Assembly: GCA_029204225.1 (NCBI GenBank)
Contig: CM055103.1
Location: forward strand, 5,338,249-5,402,248
DNA length: 64,000 nucleotides
Direction: 5' to 3'
DNA from: Diphasiastrum complanatum
Lineage: Eukaryota > Streptophyta > Lycopodiopsida > Lycopodiales > Lycopodiaceae
The position numbers were made by a program, and so were the translations under genes. The stretch's first letter is position 1; each line of letters begins with the position of its first letter. The notes beneath the pieces are model-generated. The model was not told the DNA's origin. It searched no databases and saw only the letters and a list, made by a program, of their open reading frames with translations. This document shows positions 63,461 to 64,000 of the stretch, piece after piece.

Positions 63461-64000
63461 TCTAATTTGTAGTTGATTTGCTTTGAGCAATCAACTTGTT
63501 ACATTTCACTATCTTATGTAATGACTTATATTTCTATCAAATCGACATCACATTAAGCTTCTCATATTACAAAGTCATTCATAAACTCGCTACTCAATGA
63601 AATCACATTTCAACAATCACTTATAAACTAATAAAGTAAACACTCACTTAGTGTGAAACACATTGTTTATAAGAACTAATTAGCTGATAAACTATGTTAC
63701 TTTGTATATATAGAGACACAGATTGAGATCAATAAGCAATTGACCATACTAGATTATCTGAGTCATTAGAATTAGAGTCTATCGAGAGAGTGAGAGCAAT
63801 CTAAACCAATAGAGAGATTGACTTATCTGTAAGATCAACTGAAAAAGCATGAACACAGAGCTTAGCGCACAACTATTTTGAACCTTATCGATCACAAAAT
63901 TTTCTTTTGTGATCTTATCATTGGTTTTTTACAGATTCTTTATCTTATGTATATGTTGATCATAGTCGAATGTTCTCATGTTTCTCCTCTCTCTCTCTCT
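63461..64000. other. Non-coding, runs into a (CT)n tract at the window end
   Basis: No gene. The last ~16 bases are CT repeats that probably continue beyond the window. Confidence 0.6.

Overview
The window is plant nuclear DNA. It is AT-rich and intron-containing, and dense in degenerate LTR retrotransposons (Copia and Gypsy), long (CT)n tracts, a fragment of the mitochondrial rps3 gene, and a multi-exon plant APC-family amino acid permease. I cannot name the species. A large, retroelement-rich land-plant genome such as a gymnosperm fits, but this is an inference.

Layout. 1-3250: non-coding with two (CT)n tracts. 3253-9400: an old Copia remnant split by a younger Copia (4066-9310), whose 5' LTR/PBS boundary is itself split by a solo LTR (4531-5113). 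9735-16946: one part of a dispersed, ORF-less repeat (here called E1), interrupted by a minus-strand, internally deleted Copia (10861-15886) with matching LTRs and target-site duplication. 16947-18390: 3' half of another Copia and its LTR. 18395-19650: leader, PBS and LTR of a minus-strand Copia. 19650-21240: possible host-gene exons. 21531-22535: (CT)n, a tandem repeat pair and a Copia protease scrap. 22541-28225: a rearranged partial copy of the permease locus (last exon plus inverted upstream region), split by a Copia (23147-28029). 28240-30854: full-length repeat E2. 30870-38697: Gypsy fragments, foldback and tandem repeats. 38713-39440: repeat E3 with the mitochondrial insert. 39459-39637: a long hairpin. 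40744-41247: likely solo LTR. 41833-44791: the intact permease gene. 44805-45470: the other part of E1. 45471-47280: 5' half of the Copia whose 3' half lies at 16947. 47285-54079: two Gypsy elements in opposite orientation. 54080-56700: Copia and Gypsy scraps. 58770-59270: a small membrane-protein ORF. 61500-61770: a minisatellite. 62200-62480: an endonuclease-like fragment.

Two genes look functional: the permease (four exons, all splice sites and phases consistent, 563 codons) and, less surely, the 166-residue ORF at 58770-59270. Everything else coding is broken transposon.

The strongest structural result is that one repeat (E1) and one Copia element are each cut once, at 16946/16947 and 45470/45471. 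Flipping the DNA between these points would make both whole again. I read this as a ~28.5-kb inversion carrying the permease gene.
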